Of a DNA stretch of 64,000 bases, positions 16,715 to 25,954 are shown in pieces (the first letter of the stretch is position 1; each line of letters starts with the position of its first letter). The notes beneath the pieces were generated by a model. That model saw only the letters and a list, made by a program, of their open reading frames with translations, had not been told where the DNA came from and did no database searches. Source of the stretch: an uncultured Clostridia bacterium (lineage in GTDB: Bacteria; Bacillota; Clostridia; Peptostreptococcales; Anaerovoracaceae); contig CALWZU010000001.1 in the NCBI GenBank assembly GCA_944386095.1, positions 1-64,000 on the forward strand. The letters are read 5' to 3'. Both the position numbers and the translations under genes were made by a program.

Positions 16715-17206
16715 ATGAAAGCAGCGATCGTTATGGGCAGCAAATCCGATCTGCCCGTTGTGGAAAGAGCCCGGGGCATCCTGAAGGATTTCGGCGTAGA
16801 ATGCCAGATGCGGGTCATTTCCGCTCACAGGACCCCTCAGACCGCAGAGGCTTTTGCCAAACATGCGGAAGAAGAGGGCATTGAGGTCATCATTGCCGCC
16901 GCGGGCAAGGCGGCGCATCTGGGCGGCGTTCTGGCAGCCTATACCCCCCTTCCCGTTATCGGTCTTCCCATCAAGTCCTCTACGATGGACGGCCTGGATT
17001 CCCTTCTTTCCATCGTTCAGATGCCAAAGGGCGTCCCCGTGGCGACGGTTGCCATCGACGGAGCGGAAAACGCGGGTCTTCTGGCGGTACAGATTCTTTC
17101 CGTCAAATATCCGCTTCTTCGGGAACAAATGAAGGCTTATAAACAAAAAATGGCCGAGGATGTGCTCCGGGCCGATCAGGAGCTGCAGGAAAGCATCCGG
17201 GGCTAG
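16715..17206 (+). CDS. purE: 5-(carboxyamino)imidazole ribonucleotide mutase
   Basis: 163 residues. The N-terminal motif VMGSKSDLPVV and VISAHRTPQ define PurE. The segment AAAGKAAHLGGVLAAYTPLP and SLLSIVQMPKGVPVATVAID resemble class I PurE, which rearranges N5-CAIR made by PurK. No purK lies in the cluster, so either purK is elsewhere or the enzyme carboxylates AIR directly. RBS AGGAGG. Confidence 0.95.
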   Translation: MKAAIVMGSKSDLPVVERARGILKDFGVECQMRVISAHRTPQTAEAFAKHAEEEGIEVIIAAAGKAAHLGGVLAAYTPLPVIGLPIKSSTMDGLDSLLSIVQMPKGVPVATVAIDGAENAGLLAVQILSVKYPLLREQMKAYKQKMAEDVLRADQELQESIRG

Positions 17207-17242
17207 CTTGCCGAAAGGTTACGTCAGGAAAGGAGAAAACAT

Positions 17243-17950
17243 ATGCAAAAGTTAGAAATGCTTTACGAAGGGAAGGCCAAAAAGGTCTTTAAAACCGATG
17301 ATCCCAAACTTCTCATCGTAGATTACAAGGATGACGCCACCGCCTTCAACGGCGAAAAGAAGGGCAGCATCGCTTCAAAGGGCATCGTCAACAACACCAT
17401 GTCCGACATCATTTTTGAAATGCTGGAGCAAAAGGGTATCCCCACCCATTTTGTCAAAATGCTCAGCGACAGTGAAACCCTTGTAAAGGCCGTAGAGATC
17501 GTTCCTCTTGAGGTCATCATGCGCAACGTGGCCGCAGGCTCCTTTTCAAAGCGCTACGGCGTGGAAGAGGGCCGGCCTTTGGCAAGACCGGCCCTGGAGT
17601 TCTCTTTGAAAAACGACGATCTGGGCGATCCTCTGATCAATGATGATCATATCCTGGCTTTGGAACTTGCCACGGAAGAAGAGCTTTCCGCTATCAAGGA
17701 TTACGCCAGAAAGGTCAATGAGGCTTTGAAGGAGTTTTTCCTTGGCATCGGCCTGAAGCTGATCGATTTCAAGATCGAATTCGGAAGATGCGAGGGCAGG
17801 ATCCTGCTGGCAGACGAAATCTCTCCGGATACCTGCCGGCTGTGGGATGTAAAAACCAACGAAAAAATGGATAAGGACAGATTCCGCAGAGATCTGGGCC
17901 ATGTAGAGGAAACCTATCAGGAAGTGCTGAAGCGGGTAAAATCCCGGTAG
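17243..17950 (+). CDS. purC: Phosphoribosylaminoimidazole-succinocarboxamide synthase
   Basis: 235 residues, normal length. It condenses CAIR with aspartate using ATP. Motifs: [15 protein letters not shown] at the N-terminus, the central [21 protein letters not shown] and [17 protein letters not shown], and [13 protein letters not shown] with the aspartate/metal-site segment [14 protein letters not shown]. It lies 36 bp after purE with RBS AGGAAAGGAG. Confidence 0.97.
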   Translation: MQKLEMLYEGKAKKVFKTDDPKLLIVDYKDDATAFNGEKKGSIASKGIVNNTMSDIIFEMLEQKGIPTHFVKMLSDSETLVKAVEIVPLEVIMRNVAAGSFSKRYGVEEGRPLARPALEFSLKNDDLGDPLINDDHILALELATEEELSAIKDYARKVNEALKEFFLGIGLKLIDFKIEFGRCEGRILLADEISPDTCRLWDVKTNEKMDKDRFRRDLGHVEETYQEVLKRVKSR

Positions 17951-17981
17951 GCCTTTTCCCTGCCCTTAAGGAGGAGCAACA

Positions 17982-19013
17982 GTGAAAGAAAAAATTACCT
18001 ACAAGGACGCCGGGGTGGATACCAAGGAAGGCGAAAGAGCCGTCAGCCTGATGAAGGAGCACGTTAAGAAAACCTTCAACGAAAACGTCCTCACCGGGCT
18101 GGGCAGCTTCGGAAGCCTGTTCCGGCTGGATGTAAGCGGTATGGAGCGGCCGGTTCTGGTGGCGGGCAGCGACGGCGTAGGCACCAAGCTGAAAATCGCA
18201 TTTCTGATGGACAAGCATGACACTGTGGGACAGGATTGCGTGGCCATGTGCGTCAACGATATTTTATGTCAGGGCGCAAAGCCTTTGTTTTTCCTGGACT
18301 ATATCGCTACCGGCCATGTTCAGGCCGAACGGATCGCGGAAATCGTCAAGGGCGTAGCCGACGGCTGCCTGCTGGGGCAGTGCGCCCTGGTCGGAGGCGA
18401 AACAGCGGAAATGCCGGACTTTTACAGCCCCGGCGAATACGATATGGCCGGTTTTGCCGTAGGCGTTGTGGATCAGTCCAAAATGATCGACGGCTCCCGG
18501 ATCCAAAAGGGCGATGTGGTCATCGGCATCCCCTCCAGCGGATTTCACAGCAACGGCTATTCTCTTGTGAGAAAGGTCTTTTTTGAAAAAATGGGAGCCA
18601 CCGTGGATACCTATGTGGATGAGCTGGGAGAAACCCTGGGAGAAGCCCTGCTGCGGCCTACGAAAATCTACACCGGCGTCTGCATGAAGGTGCTGGAAAA
18701 GGCTCAGGTAAACGGCATTGTCCATATTACCGGCGGCGGCTTTTTCGAAAACATCCCCCGCATCCTGCCCCAGGGCCTTGGCGTGGAAATTTCCCTGGGC
18801 AGCTGGCAGGTTCCCGCTCTGTTTAAATATGTAGCAAGCTGCGCCAATATCGAAGAAGAGGATCTGTTTGCCACCTTCAATATGGGCATCGGCTTGATCA
18901 TGATCGTTTCCCGGGAAGAAACAGAGCTTGTGATGGAGCTGATCCGCCAGGGAGGCGAAACACCCTGCGTAATCGGCAAGGTTGTAGAGGGAAAAGGAGT
19001 CAGCTTATGTTAA
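17982..19013 (+). CDS. purM: Phosphoribosylformylglycinamidine cyclo-ligase (AIR synthase)
   Basis: 343 residues with a GTG start behind AAGGAGGAGC. It closes FGAM to AIR with ATP. Signatures: TYKDAGVDTKEG at the N-terminus, LVAGSDGVGTKLKIAF, the metal/ATP segment DCVAMCVNDILCQGAKPLFFLDY, LVGGETAEMPDFY and GIPSSGFHSNGYSLVR. Its last 7 bases overlap the start of purN, suggesting translational coupling. Confidence 0.97.
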   Translation: MKEKITYKDAGVDTKEGERAVSLMKEHVKKTFNENVLTGLGSFGSLFRLDVSGMERPVLVAGSDGVGTKLKIAFLMDKHDTVGQDCVAMCVNDILCQGAKPLFFLDYIATGHVQAERIAEIVKGVADGCLLGQCALVGGETAEMPDFYSPGEYDMAGFAVGVVDQSKMIDGSRIQKGDVVIGIPSSGFHSNGYSLVRKVFFEKMGATVDTYVDELGETLGEALLRPTKIYTGVCMKVLEKAQVNGIVHITGGGFFENIPRILPQGLGVEISLGSWQVPALFKYVASCANIEEEDLFATFNMGIGLIMIVSREETELVMELIRQGGETPCVIGKVVEGKGVSLC

Positions 19014-19618
19014 ACATTTCCGTTCTGGTTTCCGGAGGCGGCACCAATCTGCAGGCGATCATCGACGCCGTGGCGGACGGACGGATTCCCCGGGCAAGAA
19101 TCGTTCAGGTTATTTCCAGCAATGCAAAAGCCTATTCTCTGGAAAGAGCAAAGGCAGGGGGTATTCCTGCCGGCGTTATCGGTAAGGAAAATTTTCCGGA
19201 TCAGGCAAAACGGACCCAGGCTCTTATCAGGGCCCTTCAGGACTGCAATACGGATCTTGTGGTCCTGGCAGGCTATATGAGCGTTCTGGAGCCGGCTTTC
19301 ATCGCTGCGTTTCGGGGCAGGATCATCAATATCCACCCCTCTTTGATCCCTAAATTCTGCGGAAAGGGCTTTTATGGAAAGCGGGTGCATCAGGCGGTAT
19401 TGGACGCGGGAGAAACCGTTTCAGGAGCCACCGTTCACTATGTGGATGAAGGAGTGGATACCGGCCCGATCATTCTTCAGCGGCAGGTTGCCGTTTTACC
19501 GGAAGATACGGCGGACACGCTGGCGGCAAGGGTGCTGGAGGTAGAACACGAAATCCTCGTGGAGGCGATTATCAGCCTGGCGGAGGAAATAAACCGGGAA
19601 AAGGCTTCCCGGTCATAA
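19007..19618 (+). CDS. purN: Phosphoribosylglycinamide formyltransferase (folate-dependent)
   Basis: 203 residues. It transfers a formyl group from 10-formyl-THF to GAR. Motifs: VLVSGGGTNLQAIIDA at the N-terminus, LAGYMSVLEPAFI, the catalytic segment INIHPSLIPKF with the Asn-His pair, and VHYVDEGVDTGPIILQ with the active-site Asp. ATG follows AAAAGGAG inside the end of purM. Confidence 0.96.
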   Translation: MLNISVLVSGGGTNLQAIIDAVADGRIPRARIVQVISSNAKAYSLERAKAGGIPAGVIGKENFPDQAKRTQALIRALQDCNTDLVVLAGYMSVLEPAFIAAFRGRIINIHPSLIPKFCGKGFYGKRVHQAVLDAGETVSGATVHYVDEGVDTGPIILQRQVAVLPEDTADTLAARVLEVEHEILVEAIISLAEEINREKASRS

Positions 19619-19687
19619 AATATCCGGTTCAAAAACCTGGGAGTCATACAAAATGGATGTTTTGGTTAAGGAAAAAGGAGGCAAGCC

Positions 19688-21109
19688 ATGGGCGGTTTAT
19701 TCGGCGCAGTGTCAAAAAACGATTGTGTGATGGATCTGTTTTTCGGAACGGACTACCATTCCCACCTGGGAACGAAAACAGGAGGTATGTGCGTTTACGG
19801 ACCATCGGGCTTTGACAGGGCCATTCACAGCATAGAGAATTCCCCCTTCCGGACAAAATTTGAAAAGGAAGCGGACACCATGAAAGGAAACATGGGTATC
19901 GGCAGCATCAGCGATACGGAACCCCAGCCGCTGACGGTTTACAGCCGGCAGGGTCATTTTTCCATCGGCACGGTGGGGGTCATCAACAATAAAACCCAGC
20001 TGGTTCAGGAGCTGATCCAGCATAAGGATACCCAGTTCATGTCCATGAGCGGGGGCGAGATCAACAACACCGAGCTTGTGGCGGCCCTGATTTCCACCGG
20101 AAAGGATCTGGTATCCGGCATCCGCTATGCTCAAAAACGCATAGAGGGCTCTCTGACCATGCTGGTACTGACGCCAAAGGCCCTGTATGCCGCCCGGGAT
20201 TTCCGAGGCCGTACGCCTTTGATCATCGGGAAAAAAGCCGACGGCTATTGCGTCGCTTCCGAATCCTTTTCCTTTGTGAATCTGGGCTATAAATATGAAA
20301 CGGAGCTGGGCGCAGGGGAAATCGTCAAAATCACAGACACCGGCTATGAAACCGTCGCGGAAAAACAGGAGGAAATGCGGATCTGTTCCTTCCTTTGGAC
20401 TTATTTCGGTTATCCTACCTCCGTCTATGAGGGAGAAAATGTGGAAAATACCCGCTATCGAAACGGCGCCAGCATCGCCAACGCAGATAAGGACGATCCT
20501 GCCCTGGAAGAGGTGGATTATGTGGCGGGCGTTCCGGACAGCGGCGTGGCCCATGCCCTTGGCTATGCCCAGCAATCCCATATTCCCTATGCCCGTCCTC
20601 TGATCAAATACACCCCCACCTGGCCCAGAAGCTTTATGCCCCAAAACCAAAAGGCCCGCAATCTGATCGCTAAAATGAAACTGATTCCTGTCAATCAGAT
20701 CATCGAGGGCAAAAAGTTCGTTTTGGTAGACGATTCTATCGTCAGAGGCACCCAGCTTTCAGAAACCCTGAAATACCTCAAGGAAAACGGGGCGGAAAAA
20801 ATCCATGTCCGCTCCGCCTGCCCGCCGATCATGTACGGCTGTAAATTCCTGAACTTTTCCCGCTCCGTCAGCGATATGGATCTGATTACCAGAAGGGTCA
20901 TCGCCGAGCTTGAGCCGGGAGAGGTCACCGAGGAAATCCTTCAGGAATATGTGGACAGCCATTCGGAGCGTCACCGGAGGATGGTGGAACGGATCCGGGA
21001 GCTTCTGGATTTTGACAGCCTGAAATATCAGGATCTGCACGAAGCCGTCAAGGCCATCGGCGTAGATCCCTGTTGTCTGTGTACTTATTGTTGGAATGGA
21101 AAGGAGTAA
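19688..21109 (+). CDS. purF: Amidophosphoribosyltransferase-like protein with degenerate glutaminase domain
   Basis: 473 residues. The phosphoribosyltransferase half is intact, with the PRPP loop [13 protein letters not shown] at 344-356. All four cysteines that ligate the structural iron-sulfur cluster in Bacillus PurF have counterparts (C233 in RICSFLW, C385, and two of the C462-x-x-C465-x-x-C468 group). The N-terminus, however, reads M-G-G-L-F-G where the canonical mature enzyme starts C-G. The RYST motif reads G-S-I-S, and the oxyanion Asn-Gly-Asn reads V-G-V. The glutaminase should be inactive, so ammonia would have to come from free NH3 or a partner. The start is firm (SD GGAGGCAAGCC). 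Its cluster position, between purN and purH, is where PurF belongs. Confidence 0.85.
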   Translation: MGGLFGAVSKNDCVMDLFFGTDYHSHLGTKTGGMCVYGPSGFDRAIHSIENSPFRTKFEKEADTMKGNMGIGSISDTEPQPLTVYSRQGHFSIGTVGVINNKTQLVQELIQHKDTQFMSMSGGEINNTELVAALISTGKDLVSGIRYAQKRIEGSLTMLVLTPKALYAARDFRGRTPLIIGKKADGYCVASESFSFVNLGYKYETELGAGEIVKITDTGYETVAEKQEEMRICSFLWTYFGYPTSVYEGENVENTRYRNGASIANADKDDPALEEVDYVAGVPDSGVAHALGYAQQSHIPYARPLIKYTPTWPRSFMPQNQKARNLIAKMKLIPVNQIIEGKKFVLVDDSIVRGTQLSETLKYLKENGAEKIHVRSACPPIMYGCKFLNFSRSVSDMDLITRRVIAELEPGEVTEEILQEYVDSHSERHRRMVERIRELLDFDSLKYQDLHEAVKAIGVDPCCLCTYCWNGKE

Positions 21110-21113
21110 TCTC

Positions 21114-22733
21114 ATGAGAGCATTGATCAGCGTATCTGATAAAACCGGCGTGGTAGAGCTGGCAAAGGCTCTGGAGGAGCTTGGCTGCACAGTGATTTCC
21201 ACAGGGGGGACCGCCAGGACTCTTTCGGAAAACGGCGTAAATGTGGTAGGGATTTCCGATGTAACAGGCTTTCCCGAATGCCTGGACGGACGGGTCAAAA
21301 CCCTTCATCCCGCAGTTCACGGGGGCATTTTGGCTATGCGTGACAAAAAAGAGCACATGGATCAGCTAAAGGAGCTTGGCATTCAAACCATCGACATCGT
21401 TGCCATCAACCTTTATCCCTTCCGCCAGACCGTCTCCAAGCCCGGGGTCACAATGGAAGAGGCTATTGAAAACATCGACATCGGAGGCCCCACCATGCTT
21501 CGCTCTGCGGCGAAAAACCACAGGGATGTGGTGGTCCTGTGCGACCCGGCTGATTACGAGCCGGTTCTTTCCGAGCTGAAGGAAAAGGGAAGCGTTTCCT
21601 ATGAAACCAAATACCGTCTGGCCCTTAAGGTCTTTCAGCATACGGCCGCTTACGACGCCTTGATCGCCGATTATCTGCGGGTCCAGGGAGGCTACGATCT
21701 GCCCGACAATCTTACCATGACCTTTGAAAAGGTGCAGGATCTGCGCTATGGGGAAAATCCTCATCAGAAGGCTTATTATTACAAAGAGCTTCTGGCGCCG
21801 GATTCCGCCCTGGTCAACGCCCGCCAGATCAACGGAAAAGAGCTTTCCTTCAACAATATCAACGACACCAACGCCGCCCTGTCCGCGGTAAGAGAATTTA
21901 AGGATCCCGCCATCGTGGCCGTCAAACACGCCAATCCCTGCGGCATCGGCGTGGCGGATAATTTATACGACGCATATAAAAAAGCCTATGACGCTGATCC
22001 CATTTCCATCTTCGGGGGTATCATCGCTTCCAACCGGGTTATCGACGGCGCCGTGGCAGCGGAGATCAACAAGATCTTTCTGGAAATCGTTATCGCGCCC
22101 GGTTTCTCTCCGGAAGCGCTGGAAATCCTCATGCTGAAAAAGAATCTGCGGCTTCTGAGCCTGCCCTCCATGATGAAGGACGCCCCCTGTCATAAGATGA
22201 AGGCCGCTTCCGGGCAGGCGCCCCAGGAGGCGGAAGAAAAAGAAAGCTCCCAGACGGAAAAGGGTATCTCTCTTGACGCCCTGGATCTGAAAAAGGTTTC
22301 CGGCGGGCTTTTGGTGCAGCAACTGGATCAAGAGCTGTATCAGGAGGAAGAACTGAAGGTGGTCACCAAACGCACCCCCACGCTGAAAGAATGGGAAGAT
22401 CTGAAATTTGCCATGATCGCCGTCAAACACATCAAATCAAACGGCATCGTTTTGGCCAAGGATGAAAAAACCATCGGCATGGGCCCCGGTCAGACCAACC
22501 GGATCTGGGCGGTGGAACACGCCATCAAGCAGGCCACAGAAGATACAAAGGGCGCGGTCCTGGCCTCAGACGCTTTCTTCCCCTTTGACGACTGCGTTAC
22601 AGCCGCCGCTGCCGCGGGCATTACCGCCATCATCCAGCCCGGCGGCTCCATCCGGGATGAGGATTCTATCCGAAAAGCCGACCAGTGCGGCATCGCTATG
22701 GTCTTTACCGGTATGCGCCATTTCAGACATTAA
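21114..22733 (+). CDS. purH: Bifunctional AICAR formyltransferase / IMP cyclohydrolase
   Basis: 539 residues from the ATG at 21114 (SD AAGGAGTAATC), 4 bp after purF. It carries out the last two steps to IMP. The N-terminal MGS-like cyclohydrolase domain (about 1-195) starts [20 protein letters not shown] and includes STGGTARTL. The transformylase domain contains RYGENPHQ, the Lys-His pair in [23 protein letters not shown], and the C-terminal [14 protein letters not shown] ... MRHFRH. It is longer than usual because of a polar insertion of roughly 30 residues near residues 352-395, rich in E, Q, S and K, where most homologues have a short loop. Confidence 0.96.
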   Translation: MRALISVSDKTGVVELAKALEELGCTVISTGGTARTLSENGVNVVGISDVTGFPECLDGRVKTLHPAVHGGILAMRDKKEHMDQLKELGIQTIDIVAINLYPFRQTVSKPGVTMEEAIENIDIGGPTMLRSAAKNHRDVVVLCDPADYEPVLSELKEKGSVSYETKYRLALKVFQHTAAYDALIADYLRVQGGYDLPDNLTMTFEKVQDLRYGENPHQKAYYYKELLAPDSALVNARQINGKELSFNNINDTNAALSAVREFKDPAIVAVKHANPCGIGVADNLYDAYKKAYDADPISIFGGIIASNRVIDGAVAAEINKIFLEIVIAPGFSPEALEILMLKKNLRLLSLPSMMKDAPCHKMKAASGQAPQEAEEKESSQTEKGISLDALDLKKVSGGLLVQQLDQELYQEEELKVVTKRTPTLKEWEDLKFAMIAVKHIKSNGIVLAKDEKTIGMGPGQTNRIWAVEHAIKQATEDTKGAVLASDAFFPFDDCVTAAAAAGITAIIQPGGSIRDEDSIRKADQCGIAMVFTGMRHFRH

Positions 22734-22750
22734 TCCAGGAGTATTGAAAT

Positions 22751-24025
22751 ATGAAAAAGAATGTTTTAGTGGTAGGCGGCGGCGGAAGAGAACACGCCAT
22801 CTGCTGGAAGCTTTCCCAAAGTCCCAAGGTAGGCCGGATCTACTGCCTTCCCGGTAACGCCGGGATCGCAAAAACGGCGCAGTGCGTTCCCATCAAAGCC
22901 GAGGATCTGGATGGTATCTGCCGTTTCGCAAAGGAAAATCCCGTTGATTTTGCCGTGATCGGCCCGGAAGTGCCTCTTTCCATGGGCATTGTGGACAGGC
23001 TGCAGGCCCTTGGGATCCCTGCCTTCGGCCCCAATCAAAAATGCGCCCGGCTGGAAGCCAGCAAAGCCTTTACCAAAGCCTTCCTGCTGCGTCATAACAT
23101 CCCCACAGCGGGCTACCGGGAATTTACTGACAAGGAAGCGCTTCGCGACGCCATCGGCATTTTCGGCTTTCCTATGGTCATCAAGGCCGACGGGCTGGCT
23201 GCCGGTAAAGGGGTGGTCATCGCCCAAGACCGGGAGGAAGCGGAAAAAGCCATTGACGAAATGATGGGACAGAGAATTTTCGGAGATGCCGGCGACCGGG
23301 TCGTGGTAGAGGAATATCTTACCGGCATAGAAGCTTCCATGCTTTGCTTTGTAGATCAAAACACCATCGTGCCAATGGAATCCGCCCAGGACTATAAAAG
23401 GATTTTCGATGGAGACGAAGGCCCCAATACAGGCGGCATGGGCTCCTATTCTCCCAGCCTGGTCTTTACGCCCCAGCTGGAAGAGCAGATCCGAAGGGAG
23501 ATTTTAGATCCCACGCTAAAGGGCTTTCAGGGGGATGGCCTGGATTTCAAGGGCGTTCTTTTTATCGGCCTGATGATTTCCAAGGACGGCCCCAAGGTAA
23601 TCGAATTCAATAATCGTTTCGGCGATCCTGAGACCCAGTCGGTTCTTGCCCGGCTGGAAACGGATCTGTTCGACATTATGACGGCGGTTGTGGAAAACCG
23701 CCTGTCCCGGCAGGAAATCCGCTGGAGCGACCGGCGGGCCGTCTGCGTGGTTCTTGCCTCAGGCGGCTATCCCGGCAGCTATGAAAAGGGAAAGCCCATT
23801 TCCGGGCTGGCGGATGTAGAGCCTGACATCACGGTCTTTCATGCCGGTACCAGACTGGCGGAGGACGGCCTCACCGTCCTGACGGACGGAGGCAGAGTCC
23901 TGGGGGTGACCGCCACAGGGGCCACCCACCAGGAAGCAAGGGAAAAAGCCTTTGCCAACGCCAAACGCATTCACTTTGAGGGAATGCAGTACCGAAAGGA
24001 TATCGGCCTGGTCCGGGGCCTTTAA
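22751..24025 (+). CDS. purD: Phosphoribosylamine--glycine ligase
   Basis: 424 residues. ATP-grasp enzyme joining phosphoribosylamine and glycine to GAR. Motifs: VLVVGGGGREHAICWKL at the N-terminus, VIGPEVPLSMGI, IKADGLAAGKGVVIA (ATP-binding), GPNTGGMGSYSP and EFNNRFGDPETQ (metal-binding region). Last gene of the cluster, 17 bp after purH, followed by a strong terminator. Confidence 0.97.
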   Translation: MKKNVLVVGGGGREHAICWKLSQSPKVGRIYCLPGNAGIAKTAQCVPIKAEDLDGICRFAKENPVDFAVIGPEVPLSMGIVDRLQALGIPAFGPNQKCARLEASKAFTKAFLLRHNIPTAGYREFTDKEALRDAIGIFGFPMVIKADGLAAGKGVVIAQDREEAEKAIDEMMGQRIFGDAGDRVVVEEYLTGIEASMLCFVDQNTIVPMESAQDYKRIFDGDEGPNTGGMGSYSPSLVFTPQLEEQIRREILDPTLKGFQGDGLDFKGVLFIGLMISKDGPKVIEFNNRFGDPETQSVLARLETDLFDIMTAVVENRLSRQEIRWSDRRAVCVVLASGGYPGSYEKGKPISGLADVEPDITVFHAGTRLAEDGLTVLTDGGRVLGVTATGATHQEAREKAFANAKRIHFEGMQYRKDIGLVRGL

Positions 24026-24047
24026 AAAGCATCATATAAAATCCGTT

Positions 24048-24097
24048 AAAAAAGAGCATCCCCTTGGTTTTTTGCAACCTTTGGGATACTCTTTTTT
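24048..24097. terminator. Bidirectional terminator between purD and sipL
   Basis: Arms aaaaaagagcatccc and gggatactctttttt (one mismatch) around an 18-20-base loop, with T-runs on both strands. It ends the plus-strand purine cluster and the minus-strand sipL gene, which converge here. Confidence 0.85.
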
Positions 24098-24133
24098 GAT
24101 TTCCCGCTGCTTTTATAAACAAAAGGGGGTTTT

Positions 24134-25729
24134 CTAGCACCACAGCAAAAGCCGGCTTCCCGCAGCCGGCTCCTCTTCCGGCTCAAGCGCATTGGCGGCC
24201 CGAATCTGCGCGGCAGGCGTCCGGTAGCGTTTACCGATATCCCAAACCCCTTCTCCTTCCTTTACTACATACAAGACCACCCGGGTCTCATTTTCATCGG
24301 CCACGGGCAGATCCTCAAACACGTCTGCAGAGCAGATAAAGCGCTGCGTTTCTCTTTCCCGGGCGCTTACATTCAGATCGATCCGGGCATAAAGCTCGAT
24401 CTGATGATCGCTGACGATCTCACAGCCGATTTCCTTTACAAAAAAATCCGCCTGCATTTCCATTTCTTCTGTCAAACCGGGAAGCTCTGTCATGCCCCGG
24501 AAAGGAATTTCCCCCCTGTAGCTGCGAATCACCGGCTCTCCTGTTTCCCCCTGATTCATAAGGCCTTCCTTTTCTCCGCAGCGATAGATTACCTGAAACT
24601 CCAAAAGCCCTTCCATTATGCTCCCCTCCGCTCCGATTTCGCAGCCGGTTCCAAGGGCGTCTGCCGAAAGATACACGATCTGATCCAAAGGCTCTCCGCC
24701 GGAAGGGGCGATGTTGACGGTTTCTCTGACAGTCAGCTCAGTTTTGGCGCTGCCTGTTCTATAGCTCCAGGCAAGCTGATCATATTCCAGATCCAGGGCT
24801 TTTTGACTGTGATAAGCGTCCAGGGTCAAAAGAGCCGTCCTTTCACAATAGGTATCCACGGTGGTGGCGATGTCCGCGGTAATTTCAAACAGCGTCATAT
24901 TTTCATCCCCGTCCTGCCTGGGTACGATCCGGATATCCTCCACCCGCATCCAGACGTCGGCCTGCTTTATCTCCTGGGCCGGCTCCAGACGGATAAACTG
25001 GGTAAAATCCACACGGCCCTGAAAAAACACCGGCGCCGGCTGGGCTTCGTCGCTGAGGTACAAGATATGATAGTAAAGGGCGCCGTTTAAAATCAGCTTA
25101 TCCGATGAAAGCTGCCGGTAGGTTTCCCCTGCCCATCCATCATATTTCAAAATTTTTCCGATCTCCGGCATTCCCTCCCGGATCGCCGCTTCCTCCTTTA
25201 CCTGGATCAGATCCTGTTTTTGCTGATCCAGATCGGTATATGTTACGGTTTTCGTCAAAAGCTCCAGGGGTTCATCCTGAAAGCCTTCAAACAGGGTTTT
25301 TTCACAGGACAGATATTCCCTTGCACTCAGAGCCAAAATCGCCTTGACCCGGAGCTTTCTTTCATTGATAAGGCTGCAGGTAAGTTGGGCCAGGCTGACC
25401 GACAGAAAAAGCTGCCCCGTTTGCTCTTCCTCCAGCGCCTCCTCATGATGAAAGGGCGTACGCACCTCCATTCGCTCCAGCGGCGCCGGATCTTCTCCGG
25501 AAGAAGAGGGCACATATAAGATATCCAGGGAAATCTCTCCCTTCACCCGTAAAACCCCTCCGGCCTGTTCCTTTTCTCCAAGCCTCGCTCTGCCGTCTGC
25601 GCAGACGATCCTCTCCACGTCCGGCTTGCTGTCGGGAACCAGAAAATCCTCTTCTATGAAAATCTGCTGCTGTGGCTTTTCCCTGCAATCGGTAAGCCTG
25701 CATACTTTTCTGATCATATCCGCCGCCAT
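24134..25729 (-). CDS. sipL: SipL-like spore morphogenesis protein (SPOCS/DUF3794 and LysM)
   Basis: 531 residues. Tandem DUF3794 (SPOCS) modules span about 30-460, recognised by the repeated pattern of a VKGEISLDILYV-type strand, an FxxE/DFTQFI segment and EVxAxI strands. A LysM domain closes the protein (YVVKEGEGVWDIGKRY ... AAQIRAANALEPEE, about 480-531). In Clostridioides difficile SipL uses its LysM domain to bind SpoIVA, attaching the coat to the forespore. SD GGGAGG, 8 bp from ATG. It forms a single-gene unit, bounded by terminators at both ends. No promoter type could be assigned. Confidence 0.85.
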   Translation of the reverse strand: MAADMIRKVCRLTDCREKPQQQIFIEEDFLVPDSKPDVERIVCADGRARLGEKEQAGGVLRVKGEISLDILYVPSSSGEDPAPLERMEVRTPFHHEEALEEEQTGQLFLSVSLAQLTCSLINERKLRVKAILALSAREYLSCEKTLFEGFQDEPLELLTKTVTYTDLDQQKQDLIQVKEEAAIREGMPEIGKILKYDGWAGETYRQLSSDKLILNGALYYHILYLSDEAQPAPVFFQGRVDFTQFIRLEPAQEIKQADVWMRVEDIRIVPRQDGDENMTLFEITADIATTVDTYCERTALLTLDAYHSQKALDLEYDQLAWSYRTGSAKTELTVRETVNIAPSGGEPLDQIVYLSADALGTGCEIGAEGSIMEGLLEFQVIYRCGEKEGLMNQGETGEPVIRSYRGEIPFRGMTELPGLTEEMEMQADFFVKEIGCEIVSDHQIELYARIDLNVSARERETQRFICSADVFEDLPVADENETRVVLYVVKEGEGVWDIGKRYRTPAAQIRAANALEPEEEPAAGSRLLLWC

Positions 25730-25785
25730 AAAACCTTACCTCCCTTTTAACGCAAAAACTGATTCCAAGACAGTATATGGGGACA

Positions 25786-25850
25786 AAAAGAAAAAAGAAC
25801 CGTCTTTTGCCTTCCCGGCCTTTTCCAGACGGTTCTGTTCTTTTTTCTTT
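25786..25850. terminator. Bidirectional terminator after the thiolase gene
   Basis: Arms agaaccgtct (25796-25805) and agacggttct (25827-25836) with long A and T runs outside them. On the minus strand it ends the thiolase transcript about 105 bp after its stop, just upstream of sipL. Confidence 0.8.
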
Positions 25851-25954
25851 TTATGGGCTTGTTTTTTATGGCAGCCTTTCAAAGGGATTTTTGTGTGAAA
25901 AGCCTTTTCCCTCTGAAGCTTTTTCTGCTCTTTTAAAACAGCCGGAGAGAAGCC

